A program made the translations under genes and the position numbers. The notes under the pieces were generated by a model. The model was not told the DNA's origin. It saw nothing but the letters and a program-made list of their open reading frames with translations, and did no database searches. A DNA stretch of 64,000 nt from Oikopleura dioica (Eukaryota; Chordata; Appendicularia; Copelata; Oikopleuridae), in contig OU015566.1 of the NCBI GenBank assembly GCA_907165135.1, positions 13,500,157-13,564,156 on the forward strand, given 5' to 3'. This document shows, one piece after another, positions 1 to 11,984 of this stretch; positions within the stretch are counted from its first letter, which is position 1; each line of letters opens with the position of its first letter.

Positions 1-2
1 CC

Positions 3-3000
3 AGCACCCGTCAAACTCTAATTGATAAATTTAAGATTGAATGGAAAGCTGTCCGATGCGATGAGCCAAGACCATACCTTTGTGGTCGAAACCCACCACC
101 AAACTCGTATTCTCCAGCTCTTTCCCGAAGCAAGCGAAATCTGCCCGTTCTTGTCAACTCTCTCCGTCGAGTCACTAGAAACTCCCTCGATGATCTCAAC
201 GCTGTCCAGGACCGACCTCAGTACAGCTACACTGAACTCGCTCCCAACAGTAATTTAATCATGGTTAACGATTATCGACCAGGTGGTGACTACCCTCTCA
301 CTTCCAACCTCGTTGATCAACTTGAATGCGTCGAATACATAACAAACAAAGCTTCGAGCACTCACAAGAAGCTCTCCTCGCTGGAAAACCGAATCCACGA
401 CGCGGAAGACATCAACGCTGAAACCGGAGCTCTCGTAAATAAACTCGAAGAGGATCTCAAAGAAGTCTATGACGACATCGAGCTTATCCACGATGTCAAC
501 AGAAACATCCAAGCGGGTTTTGACGCTAATGATGACACTGAGGATCTTGCTGACAGCGCCAGTGCCGCTCTTGACGAGCTCGAAGACTACGATTCGATCG
601 ACTTCCGAATCCCAGAGATTATCGAGCGAACTGAAGATCTCAAGGACCACGACTGGCCAGAAATCGAAAAGCAAGTTGGCGATGCTCGTCTTCGAGCAAA
701 ACTTCTCCACGACAAGTATCTCGAGCTTCTCAAGATCTTCAGCATTGCCGATGGCGCTTGCACCTACCATGATAACGGAAAGGTCACTTGTGACGATGTT
801 CCCGGTCTCCACAACTTGGCCGCCATTCTCTACAATGCTGCGAAGATGATCGCCGAGGGTGAAAGGGCACTTGAAAATACCGATGCACAACTCAGCCGAT
901 TCGATGGAAACCGTGACATGTACACTGAGCCATGCGATGCCGGAGAAGCCCCAGATTTCAGCTCCTTCGAACAATTAAACAAGACCTGGCACGGAATTCA
1001 GGAAGATATTGCCTTCCTGGACCTTGCTAATCTCAAGGACTACACGTACACCGACGAAGATATTGCTCGACTTGATGCTATCGGTGCCAAGATCAAGGCT
1101 GTCTATGATGATCTCAAAGACATCTACCGAGGCAAAACTCCTCCAGATATTGCTGAAGGCGATTATGCCAATCTCTGGGGCTTGGAAGGCGCTGTTCAGT
1201 TCATGAAGAATCCTGGCTGCTGGTACAAGGATGAAGTTTGTGAGTACGACGTTACTGATGATGTTGAGCTCAAACAATGGTTCGACAAATACAAGGAAAT
1301 CATAGACGACGCTATTGCCAAGGCTGAAGAGACTCTCAACAATGGTTCGATTGTAAACACGCTGAGCAGTGCGCGTCAAATCTACGATGGATATATCGCG
1401 CCAGAACAGAACATTGCCGCGGAAGTAGGCGAGAGCCTTTCAGAGCTGGATGATCAAATCATGGAAATCCAACACTTGATCGAGTCGACAAAATCTCTCC
1501 TCCAGCGAGTTCCACTTGAAAAAACCGCGCAAAAACTTTCCGAGTCTGAGCGTATCTCGCCAAGCGTCGGTGAACTTGCTGACAGCCGATTCCACTTTGA
1601 AATCGAAGCCAATGTACGACTTCAGCGAGGTGAAAACAACATCCTTTCTTTCGGAAATGATGACTCTTTCGTCACCATCGACACTGAACAAAAACATGCT
1701 GTGGCGACTTTTGTCAATGCCAACGCCGAGTTTGAGCTCCGATCAAGCATGCCAATCAACAACGGATTTTTCTACAATATCAAGTTTGCCAAGATGGGTC
1801 GACGAATCGAGCTCATCACTACTTGCGCTCAAGATGATTGCGGATCTGCCGATGGTGGTGCTGATGGCGATCGAGAAGATCAACGTCGACGACGTCGTCA
1901 CAACCGAAGAAAGCGTCTTTCTCGACGAGTTTCTCGCGCTGCTGATGCTAGCACTCCCAGTGTCATGTTCCTCGACCCCGAGTACGCTATTTGGGATGAC
2001 TTCAACAACAACAACAAGCTCATAATCGGTGACTACGGCGATGAAGCTATCTTCGGCGGTCTCCAGGGAGAACTCAACGGTGTCAGAATCAACGGCCGAA
2101 TGGTCTACATCTGGGACTTGGACATCGAAACAATGGAACCAGAGGACAAAAAATTCGACATTGTCTCTGATGCTCTCGTCGAGCCAGCGAAGTGCTGGGC
2201 CGATAACAACGGAAAATTCCGAGACCAGGAGGAACTCAACAGCCTCGACTGTCCTTGCCTTTCCGGCAAATCATCTTACTTCGAGATCGAGCAAAAATCA
2301 ATTGATCTCAGTTATTTGAGCAAGATCCGTGGTACAATTCAGTACACCGAGCATGGCAACGCTGATAACTATGTCGTGGCCGCGCTCTTTGGTGGAAATT
2401 CTTACCTCCTCGTTGAAAAGCGAAATACTGTTTTGACGCTGAGAATTGCCACTGGCTACAGAGAAGATGCTAATGGAGATCAAGTGGTCGATCTTGACTT
2501 TGACTACACTGCGGAATGGGATTACTCGCCATCGACTTTTGATGATATCAGCACTATCCGATTCGGCTTGCAAAAGAAGGTAAGATCAAAATAATTTTTT
2601 CAAATATCTCTTGAATTTATCAAAATACTCATTATTTTTCAAGAGTTCTGGCCCTGCAGAGATTTACGAAGGCAAAATTCTCCAATATTCTGATCTCTAC
2701 CGACCATCAGCTGAAAAGCTTCAAGCTCTTGACAAAAAGTTCACCTTCACCATCCCCAAGTTCCAGTTCGACATTTTGAAGGACGATCTCGACCAGGAAT
2801 CGATGTACTTTGGTGGTATCCCACAATACCGACTTGAACCAAGAATGAAGAGAGTTCTCACCAGACTCGGTCTCATCGACGATCTTGGCCAGGGAGGAGT
2901 TCGAGTCAAGTCCATGCCTGCCTGCTTCAGCCGATTGAATATCAACTCTGACGATATCAACAAGAAGGGCGAGAACAGATTCGTCAATGTCCTCGACGGC

Positions 3001-3658
3001 GCTGGCATCTACCGACACAACCGAGAACCGGACAACAAAGATATCCGAGTTCAAACCGGACGCAACTTGGAATCAAACACAACAATTGCTCTTCCTGTCG
3101 GACTCAATGCCAAGGAAATGGTTGGAGACAAAGAATTCTCTTTCGGTAAGCAAAATTCAAATGATCGATAGGCTAAATCCTTCTTCAGGTCTTTCGATTG
3201 AGTCGCTATCCGACGCTAGAATCTTCAAATTCGCCAACGGCGAAGTCAAGGTCGAAGATGGCAACCTTATCTTCGACATCAACTCGGTTTCGTACAATGG
3301 TGGCGCTGTTCTTGCCACTGGTGATCCCTCCTCCACGGTCCTTGTCATCATGAATGTTGTTGGTGGAAACACTGAACTCTTCATCCTCGGCGAAAAATCC
3401 GATTTCAGCGCAGTTGCTGACGGTCAAGTCGCTGACTTCTCCGACATGGAGCTCGGTGGAACTAATCCTGGCGGCGAAGCCTTCGAAGGAGTCATTCTAC
3501 AGCCACGTCTGCAGACGATTGGACAGTCGCAGCGATACTTGAGCAACTTCAGATGCAAATCACCGCGTCAGAATCCAAAACGAACACGACTCCAGCGCGA
3601 GCAAGACGACACTTACAATTGCAACAGAATGCAGTTCAACTATTATTACGAAGAATAA
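3..3658 (+). CDS. C-type lectin / coiled-coil / laminin-G extracellular protein, 5' partial
   Basis: Likely secreted or basement-membrane-type structural protein. The frame is open from the window edge; no start is visible, so the gene continues upstream. Exons: <3-2579, 2644-3145, 3189-3658 (introns of 64 and 43 bp, GT-AG, phases 0 and 1). The first residues, WKAVRCDEPRPYLCGRN, resemble the end of a C-type lectin domain. Then follow about 450 residues of acidic heptad-like helix with few cysteines, as in laminin domains I/II, and then two or three laminin-G/ConA-like beta-rich blocks (first near 1590-2140, then 2280-3145 and 3189-3500). A very basic patch at 1885-1950 could be a processing site. 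AATAAA at 3670-3675 closes the gene. The coiled coil plus LG order is like the C-terminal half of a laminin alpha chain, but a lectin domain in front is not usual for laminins, so I do not name it laminin. Confidence 0.85.
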
Positions 3659-3916
3659 CTAATCGAATTAATAAACTAACTGTAACTTACTGTACTTAAT
3701 TATTTTAGGACCTCTCTCTCTCTCTAACCCAGCCTCCTTCATTCGACTAGCTCCAAAATTATTGCAAAAAAAAAGTTCAAATCCCAAGTTAAATAAACTC
3801 CAAAGTAACATAAAAAATCGTATGATGAGTACTTTTATTAAGTACAGTGTCGGTTTTGAAAGATATTTACAGTTGTTCGAGGTCAAAAATGTGTTGTTTT
3901 AGCTTTTGCTTTTCTT

Positions 3917-6341
3917 TCATTTTCTGCCCAAAAAGTCGATCATTTTGAAAAAGTCTTCGTCCGAGACGTCCTTTTTCTCAGTTTCTACCAAATTTTTTGG
4001 GTCCATGTTTTGCAACATCTTTGAAAATTCCTCATCTGACATGTCAGAAGTGACAGTAATCACAGTTTCCTCTGGCTCGGAGTCTTTTGTCTCTGGCTCT
4101 AGAATTTTAACAGATGGAGCGGCCTCCCACTGGCTGAATTTCATCATTTGCGGTTGAGCCTTTTTAGCTTTTGACGAGTTTTTGCTCTTCTTTTCCTTCT
4201 TGGACAATTTCGGCATTTCAGTCGTTGTTGTTGTCGGTCGAAGAGTTGTTCGGACAGCTTGATTTTTAGCGACCTCGAGTTTGTCTTGCTCGATAATTTT
4301 CATCAGTCGCTCGAGTTGAACCTTAGCGGCCTTGTTTCCCTTGGCTACTTGTTCTTCAAGAAGCTTTTTTCGCTGGAGACGGATTTTTCGCTGCTGCCAT
4401 GGTGGGAGATGAGCAAGAGGGCCTCCTAGGAATGGATTTATTATCAGAATAGATTGCTGGTTTTTTACCTTTTTGGGAAGGTTGCGCAGTAGTGGTGGCT
4501 TTGGTTGTCGTTGTAGCTTTAGTCGGAGCTAATCCGCCCATGACACCGAAAAATCGCTCGTCCGCCTTTTTCGAGTTTTTCTTTTCCGCCATTTTCTGAT
4601 AGGTTTTGTGGACATTTCCATCCTCATCGACGTTCAATGCGAATCGCATCTGATCTGGCTGCTGTTTCTTCAGTTTTTTCTTGTCTTCCTTCGCCGGCTT
4701 GGTTGTAACGGGAGCTTTGGTTGTTTTGACGGTTTCTTCTTTTTTGATCGAATTCAGGAGGGCAAAAAAGAAGTCGTCCGGGACCTTTTCGGGAGCCTTT
4801 TTAGTCGCTTGAGGGGTCTTTTTGGGCGCTTTTGTTGCTGCGGGAGCGTTTTTGAAATTGCCGCCGATTACATTTGGTCGACCAGGGCCAGAGAATCGAG
4901 GAAGATTTGGTCGAGCGGGCTTTGTTGTTGTTGTGGTTCTCCTTGTTGTTGGGACTCGTCTTGTTGTTTGAGGAGCTCGGGTCGTTGATGTTTTCTTGAG
5001 ATTGATGACTGGATTGAAAACTCGATCGGAATCTTTCTTTTCTTTCTTCAATTCTTTCGACTTTTTCGAAGGTTTTTCGTTGTAAGTGGGTGCTCTGTGG
5101 AGATCTTCGATGTTGCTGAAGTATTCAATGCGCTTGGCAAATCGGTCTTCTGCTGCTTTCATCCAATGATCTAAAGGATACGCTAGAAGAGCCAAATGAA
5201 TCGGTTTCATTACCTGGAGGATTCGCGAACTGGTCAAAGAGCATAGCTTCTTGCTTGACTTTCTTCTGCTCTTCGAAAACCCATTCAGTGTAGTCAGTTG
5301 GCTGCCATCCCTTCGTGCAGTTGTCCTAGAAATGGCGTTGATAATTCGATCAAGAGAATAAGAAAAAACCTTGAAACAACAGTTTCTGCAGACAGAAACA
5401 TCTTCTGTGTCGGAGTAAATCTTGCAATTGTGCATGTGAGAGTCCTGAAGATTGACTGGGTTTCCATCGATTTCCCAGAAATTTTGTTTCATGTTGTTGA
5501 TGCAGGCGACCTTTTGCTGACATCCAGAGCGCACTTGACGAACTAAGATTGGATTATCTTTGTTTTCTCATTCGAAAATGTTTTATCAATCGGTGAAAAT
5601 TTTGATCCATTCCTTGAGGTCCATTTTCGCTGTTGATGCTTCCTTCAAATCTCACTTCGAGCATGCAACTTTTTTCTGTCGATCCACAAGTCCTGACTTG
5701 TCCCATTCGGTAGCACTCTTCGTACGAGTTTCCAGAGCATTCCAAGCATCTGAGATTTTCCTCTTCTTTAGGGAGATTGAGTTTTTCCGCGAATTTCGCA
5801 GCTAGATCTTCTCGTCCAAGCTCTAGAAAGAAAATAATCAACGGAAAAAAGGGGGAAAAACTTACTTTTACCCTTTTCAATCATATCTCTGAGCATAGTC
5901 TCGCTGTTCAAGTACGCTGGATGTTGCATTTTCTTTGCGAACTGGCCAAAGCTTGTGTTTAGTTCGTTTGGATCGACGACGAATTTTGGGTTGCTGATTG
6001 TGCCTTGTGGGTATTCAGGTTTTGGAGCAGCGTGGAGCTTCGCTGTTTGTTTTTTATTCTTCGTCTTTTTTGACTGCTTTTTCGTTGTTTTTTCTTGCTT
6101 TGGGGCTAAAAATACAAATAAACATTCGATTTTTTAGAAATAAAAAGATCGATTGACCCAGAAAATAGAGAATTTTGGGCTTGGAAGATGAACTTTTATC
6201 GGCAATTTTAGAAATTAAGAATCAAATCAATCAAGATTTTGTACCTTTTTCAAGATTAATCGTCAGCGCTCCTTCATCCTCTTTCGGTATCGTCTTCGCC
6301 GCTGCAAAAGCAGATAAGCAAACAACTTTTAAAATCCTCAT
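3917..6341 (-). CDS. Secreted Ly6/uPAR (three-finger) domain protein with Lys/Thr-rich tail
   Basis: Seven exons on the minus strand: 6341-6245, 6105-5866, 5822-5592, 5542-5370, 5325-5214, 5170-4469, 4425-3917, about 687 aa, all phases consistent. It starts with a hydrophobic signal peptide (MRILKVVCLSAFAAA). Residues around 5350-5760 carry the spaced cysteines of a three-finger Ly6/uPAR domain and end in the diagnostic CRNCCFKDNC, which appears only when the 5326-5369 intron is removed. The rest is a Lys/Thr/Pro-rich low-complexity tail (TTRRTTTTT-type stretches) with acidic C-terminal repeats. Role unknown; likely extracellular. The intron 5543-5591 has no GT donor and fits best as GA-AG (49 bp). 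The 5866 exon end has two possible donors with the same phase. AATAAA on the minus strand at 3839-3834. Tail-to-tail with the preceding gene. Confidence 0.85.
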
Positions 6342-6884
6342 TTTTTAAAAAATATAATTTTTTTGAGCTGATTTGACTGAGATAAACCCTTCAAATCAAC
6401 TTCAAAGTAATCATCCCTTATTATCGTTTTCTTATATATATCTGGCTTTGTTTACATTTCGACAAATATTTCCAGCGGATGGAACTAAAACTTTACACCG
6501 CGATTGTTTAGCTGGCGATTTGCGTTGTCTGCTTTTTTCGAAGGAAGGAAATTTGATTCAAGTAAATATTCAAAATGCAGAATTTATCCCAATTCTTTGC
6601 TTTCATCCTGCTTATTTTTAAAAAAAACAAAGACAAAAAATGCTAACGGGGAATTTTATTTGTCATAATTTTCGGTGAAAATTTAAATTGACAAAAAGTA
6701 AAAGTAAAAGTAAATTTTCACTGGCTATATTGTGAATTGATTAAACGTCTAAGGCGGTCCGTCTTTAAGATAATCCTGTTCAGAGTTATTTTTGAAGCGA
6801 GAATTTCGTTTAGGCTTTGAGTAATCTTTGAAATTTAGAAATCATTTAAAAATATTCAAAATAAATAAGCTCTCATTGAAAATT
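6342..6884. other. Intergenic, no gene supported
   Basis: A/T-rich spacer upstream of the Ly6-domain gene. Short open frames exist on the plus strand (6373-6621) but have no splice, signal or composition support. The stretch directly 5' of 6341 probably holds the promoter; I see no recognisable motif. Confidence 0.5.
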
Positions 6885-7088
6885 CTAACTCTGTTCCTGT
6901 TGATCCTCAGTGAGGTTATCGACCCAATCGTAGAGCTTGTCAGTCAAGTCCTTGAGAATTTCTTGCTGCTGCTGATCGAGAGAGTCCCAGAAAGCCCCAG
7001 ATTTTTGTGAGGGGAAATCCGCTTTCACGGCTTTAAATTCCTCCGATAGCCAGTCGGTAAACCTTGACCACTTGTCAATTTCGGGCAT
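6885..7088 (-). CDS. Small acidic helical protein, unknown
   Basis: A single-exon frame of 67 aa starting at the ATG at 7088-7086 (MPEIDKWSRFTDWL...). It is rich in Asp, Glu, Gln, Trp and Leu with an amphipathic-helix periodicity and no signal peptide or membrane segment. The composition is protein-like, unlike the A/T-rich surroundings, and that is the only support. No family recognised. It could instead be one exon of a larger gene; no exact AATAAA is seen just downstream. Confidence 0.45.
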   Translation of the reverse strand: MPEIDKWSRFTDWLSEEFKAVKADFPSQKSGAFWDSLDQQQQEILKDLTDKLYDWVDNLTEDQQEQS

Positions 7089-7198
7089 CTTAAAAATCAA
7101 TTTTTTTATCTGGTGAAGAAAATGCTTCGAAGGTTGATTTTATGCGCCAGAAACAGGAAGTGTCGTCGCGGTTTGGAGGGCTTTTGATCACGTATCTG

Positions 7199-7520
7199 GC
7201 GTTTCCTGTCTATTTTTCAACCTTTATGCGCCATAAAATTTATGGACTCTATAACGCTGGCTCGAAATATTCATATTATGAAGCCAAGAAGACTAAAAAA
7301 GGGGGTTGCGTCAGGAACCGACAAAAAAATTTGACAAATTTTGCGTGGGCGGCTACTCGGATGCTTATTGGCCGGAGAGCTAATTCCAGGCTTCTGATTG
7401 GTAGAAAATGTCCACGCCAAATTTGTCGAATTTTTTGTCCGTTCGCGACAACTCCCCGAAAATAGACAGGAAGTACCGTCATTGAGTTCGTGAGGGTTGA
7501 AAAATAGACCGGAAATTCAT
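7199..7520. repeat. Inverted-repeat (MITE-like) element, about 320 bp
   Basis: The arms TTTCCTGTCTATTTTTCAAC near 7202 and its reverse complement near 7496-7520 enclose a second inverted pair at about 7318-7349 and 7410-7441. The two overlapping open frames on opposite strands here are mirror images of the repeat, not genes. No clear target duplication found. Confidence 0.6.
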
Positions 7521-7820
7521 GATACACGTGATGCACTGCCCTTTTTCACTGGTATCCAGATAAAATGTAAGTAAAATTATTAAAACGTATCGAAATCCTG
7601 CCGTCAATTATCCAGTCAAAATTGTTACTTGTTCTTCTTGTTGAAAGCTTTTTATTTCAGGAGATTTAGCAGGGGTCTGCTGGGGAAAATTGGAATGATG
7701 AGATTCGTCAGAAGCGCGTAGCTTAGCACCCTGAGCCCTTTTTACACTTGAGGATGATCCTCCCGAAATCCTGATTTTATGCGAGGGATGTTGTAAAAAG
7801 AAAGTTTATTTTTTGAAAAG

Positions 7821-9405
7821 ATGCAGTATAAAAGTCTAGAGGAGAAAAAGAAGCAATATGTTCCGGGCGGAAATTTTCTCGGCCTCATGGTACTCGAATG
7901 CGATTAAATAATTGAAAGAATCTTGTTTTAGCGGATCTTTCAAATGCTTGTTGGATGCCTGGCATGGTTTGTCCCGGGAATTATTATAATGGAGAATCCG
8001 CAGTTAAATCCGCTTTATGGAACTGGCATCTTCTATGTAACCAGCAAAATACTTTTTCAATAGAAAACAATTCCTAGACATTCGTTCTCGCTGGAATCAT
8101 CAGCTGGCTCCTACCCTGCTTTAAAATCCTCTCCATCGTTCCGTGGCCAATTAGCGCTGGTCCAGAATCAATGATCTGCCTGATCGCCGGTTTTTTCTCG
8201 GTCTTGTCCGGCATCGCCATTTGCATCGGCCAGAATGATATTCAGCCCTATATTCTCAAAATCGCCCTTGGTAAGCCTGAAGAATAAGAGTTGATAAGAT
8301 ATATTTCTAGTGCTCAATGTGATTCATTCGACGATTTTGTACGGAACTCCTGTTGTGATCTGCAGCCAAAGTGCTTTTAGATTCTTTTTCATATCCGATA
8401 CTGAGTAAGCGGATAATTTTCTCGGGACGTTTTCACGACGATTTTTAAGGGTAATCCTATACATCGGCGCGGCGCTGCTCGCTCGATCCGCGCTCCGCCA
8501 GAACCTATTTTTCACTAGGCCATAAAATTCGACGGGAGTAAGATTTTTTCAAAATTCAAAAAGATTCGTAATCCTTAAACTCTCTTCTATCGCTCTAGCA
8601 AAAATGAAAAAAATCGGGAACGAGGAACTATCTGAAAACCGCCGGTTTCCTTCAAAAGACATTTACCGCGACATTTCTCATTCAAATTTCACGAAAATCA
8701 GATGGTCTTGTAGAGAATCGTCTGCTCTACAATTCCTCTGATTTACATTTTCCTTTAACGTTCTCAAAAATTCTCGATGATAGTTTGAAGAGAGTGCTAT
8801 TCTATTCTGCCGGAGCGCGCCGTGAGAAATAGGAAGAAGAGAGGCGCGAGGAAGCATAGCGCTGTTTTAAAATGACCATATAAAATTATTGAGAGCGCAA
8901 AAAGAAAATCTAAATCAGAGGAATTGTAGAGTAGACGATTCTCTACAAGACCATCTGATTTTCGTGAAATTTGAACGAGAAATGTGGCGGAAAATGTCTT
9001 TTGAAGGAAACCGGCGGTTTTCAGATAGTTCCTCGTTCCCGATTTTTTTCATTTTCGCTAGAGCGATAGAATAGAGTTTAAGGATTACGAATCTTTTTGA
9101 ATTTCGAAAAAATCTTACTCCCGTCGAATTTTATGGCCTAGAGAAAAATAGGTTCTGGCGGAGCGCGGATCGAGCGAGCAGCGCCGCGCCGATGTATAGG
9201 ATTACCCTTAAGCCTAACGACCATGCAGGCTTTCAACAACATGGAAGCACGGGAGCGCTACGAGCGAGACATGGAACGAGCGAGCATCGTCAAGAATTAT
9301 GAAGTTTCTGAAGACAACCACGGCCAATCCTTGAACATTTCCTCGGCTGGTTATAAAAAAGTTGTGGTAAAGGCAGAACCTATCTTTGAAGACATGAACG
9401 AATAA
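7821..9405 (+). CDS. Four-pass membrane protein, family unknown
   Basis: Exons 7821-7889, 7932-8036, 8078-8270, 8311-8404, 9213-9405; 217 aa, all phases agree (0,0,1,2). A short charged N-terminus (MQYKSLEEKKKQYVPGGNF) is followed by four hydrophobic segments (near 7935-7990, 8080-8130, 8165-8215 and 8265-8340) and a charged cytosolic tail of about 65 residues. The plan is MARVEL/claudin-like but no diagnostic motif is seen, so no name is given. Three introns are 32-42 bp; the last is 808 bp because it contains the foldback element 8449-9207. Without that element it would be 45 bp. The stop codon overlaps an AATAAA (about 9402-9407). Confidence 0.82.
8449..9207. mobile_element. TTAA-flanked foldback element (piggyBac-like MITE) in an intron
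   Basis: Nearly perfect inverted arms of about 290 bp surround a spacer of about 150 bp. The element starts GGGTAATCCTATAC and ends GTATAGGATTACCC and is flanked on both sides by TTAA (8445-8448 and 9208-9211), the target duplication of piggyBac-type transposases. There is no transposase frame, so it is non-autonomous. The right TTAA plus the next G forms the AAG acceptor of the host intron. Confidence 0.88.
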
Positions 9406-10270
9406 AGACAAAAACGATATATCAAATAGGTGACAATTTGTTACTTGGAATCAGAAGTTACTGTAGATTTTAACATGGAACATGTTCAATAAAATAAGAA
9501 TATGGCGATATACAGCGAAACTACCGCTAATCAAAACATGTGTCCTAATTTGCAAATGAATCACGAGCGTCGCTACGCAAGCTAAAATGTTCTTCTAATG
9601 TTCAAAAAATGACTGGTATTTTCGAAGTTGTAAGCACAAAGTGGGATGTGGCTCGGGGGTTTAATCTTCAAACCACCACCTTCTTCCGCTTGTCAAAACT
9701 TACGCGTGAAGCCTAATGCAGAAAGTCAAATTTGAACGAAAACAAGCTCTTTTTGAAGATAAAATCTTGTTTCCAGTCCAGAAGTTCCAAAAGTCAGAAT
9801 AGATTATGCAAAAAAAACAAACTGATTGTTTCGTTATTTTTAACCTTTAGCCACCTGCGAGCCCGTCAACTGTCAAGTTGTTTTAGAAAGCAAATAGAAC
9901 TTCAATTGTGTGTCTTTAAAATTTCCGCTGACACGCCAGTTCTTATACGAAGTATTCTTCCGCTGAACATCGGATTAAATTTAACGGTTTACGGAGGAAT
10001 TCACGATTCCGCGCTTATTTCCAATGATTCTTGACTTTTTTTTCAATTTTTGTCAATTCTACTAAGAATCTATCTTTTGAATTGAATATTTGTAGAAGCA
10101 GGAGAAATGTCCAGAATAATCTTATATAGTGTTTTTGATAAAGTTCATTCTTGAGCGGTAACTGACACCGAATCTCCGTTATGAGAACTCAGGTGTCGCT
10201 GCGGAGAGGCGACGCCCAGAGTACTTCTACGACGCGTTACGTTTTCTAGCTCATTTTGACTTAGAGAAAA
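9406..10270. other. Intergenic, no gene supported
   Basis: Contains an AATAAA-rich 3' flank of the preceding gene (a second one near 9488) and an open plus-strand frame at 9732-10034 with no signal peptide, splice or domain support. The region before 10271 would carry the promoter of the CUB gene. Confidence 0.5.
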
Positions 10271-11913
10271 ATGAAGGTAAAGTCGAAACTGTAGAGATAT
10301 TTTTAATCGACAATTTCTAGCTCTCAATTTTTCTCGTTGCTTACCAATCCGGCGAAGCGATCTCTTGTGGGGATCTATATGATGGCACTGAAACGGTTGA
10401 AATAACTTCCCCAGGCTTTCCTGGTCCCTATCCGAGAAGTGATGGTTGGGAGGATATAACCTGTATCTGGGCGATCGAAAATAAGTGCAATCTCGGATAT
10501 GAAATTATCCCCCATCATTTCGATGTGGCATATCATTGGGGCTGCAGAAGAGACAAGTTAGATATCTGGACATACGATTCGACCGGCGAAAATGAGACGA
10601 GTACATTCTGTAATAGGGACCAAAATGGTAACATAGCAAAGAATGGCCCTTTGGACTACACCTACATCGTCGAGTCAGGCGATGTATATTTGAGACTCAC
10701 TAGCGACTGGCGCAATAAAGGATTAACAAACACTGGTTTTCGTCTAGAAGTTCGGCCTATTCGTGATCCTTTCTGTAATCCCTTCGTAACGGCACAACCG
10801 GGATCTTGCTTAGCCTCGGAGAAACACCCTCGAATTGCTTATTGGGAAACATCAGATATTTTTGAGAAAGCAGTGCCTTATTCTGAGTACGATATACTGA
10901 CATACGAGTTTTTTCCCGCGGACATCATTTCAACTGGCGATGATCTTAGAAAAGAATGTCTCGATCGTTGCGTCGATTCTGCTGGGTGTTTCAAAGTCAA
11001 GCTGAATCCAGAATCCGAAGAGAGCAAATGCGAACTTCGTGGACATAATCTCACGCCGGAAGAGGGTTTAACTTTTGCAATCAATGGCAAAACCTGCGAT
11101 ACTTTGCCTCAACAGGCATGGGAAGATAGAGCAGGTGTTTTCACTTTCTCTTGCCTCTTTTCAAATATTGAAAACGTTGAGCAGTGGTTAGAATATCTCA
11201 TCAGTCAAAATGGAGCATATACTAGCTGGAATACGTTTTTGACAGAGGAAGGGGTTGTCAAATCGTCAAAATGGACGTTTGGCATCAACAAGGATAAAAC
11301 CAGCCCTGATGGAACTTGGTACGCTTTCAGAGCGAATGTTTACTTCAGAACATTCGTGACAGGTTTCAAAAGCGCCTTGGAAAAAGATCTCTACATTTCA
11401 CTCGCCGAAGCCGCCACTGAAGAATTCATCGAAAATCTGCAAATCGGAGATGCGGAAGTTCTCGAAACAACCGATCCAATCATCGAAGTGGAGCTTCTCA
11501 AGGAAGGTATCGATCCGCCAAAGAACGCGTTTGGCTTTGTCTTCAATCGAATGGAAGAATTCATGGCGAGCGCCGTCGAAAACACAAAGAAAAATGCGAA
11601 CAAGAAAATGAAAATGATCAAGAACCGGTTCAGTTGGTTCACTGACTACTCAGACTCTCCCTGCCAACAATACGCCGGCGATGAGCCTGATGCAGGTATC
11701 GATTATGTCCCTGCAACTCTGGATGTCAACGATCAATGCGCTAGCGTCGCTTCTTTTCATCCAGCTCTAGTCGGATACTTTGAAAATTTTGTCTGCCTTG
11801 ATCGAGTGGACCCGAAAGCGCGAAACATGCGAAGAACTGCTGTCAAACTCGGCCTTGCGAAGAAGTTCTTCAACAGAGTTTTGAAGAAGATGTCTTGCCC
11901 TCAATCAGTCTGA
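10271..11913 (+). CDS. Secreted CUB-domain protein with an apple/PAN-like module
   Basis: Exon 1 is only ATGAAG (10271-10276); intron 10277-10320 (44 bp); exon 2 10321-11913; 532 aa. Joining them gives a signal peptide, MKLSIFLVAYQSGEA, which is why this start was chosen. A CUB domain follows (CGDLYDG, then SPGFPGPYP, WAIE, and the late LDIW-type strand). Near 10800-11100 a Cys-rich block (CLDRCVDSAGCFKV) resembles an apple/PAN module. The C-terminal 270 residues are unlike any family I recognise, with a basic helix near 11590 and paired cysteines. Probably an extracellular, possibly house- or matrix-associated protein; that is an inference. AATAAA at 11957. Confidence 0.85.
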
Positions 11914-11984
11914 GCACCAAAAATTCACAAACCTTTCTGATTCACTTGATTTTTAAAATAAAAATTGAAAAATTACAAAAACAG

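Noticed and set aside
255-974. 239-codon minus-strand frame under the first gene
   Set aside because: Antisense shadow of a spliced gene with clear coiled-coil and laminin-G coding.
7142-7536. Two overlapping frames on opposite strands
   Set aside because: They encode mirror-like peptides because the interval is an inverted repeat.
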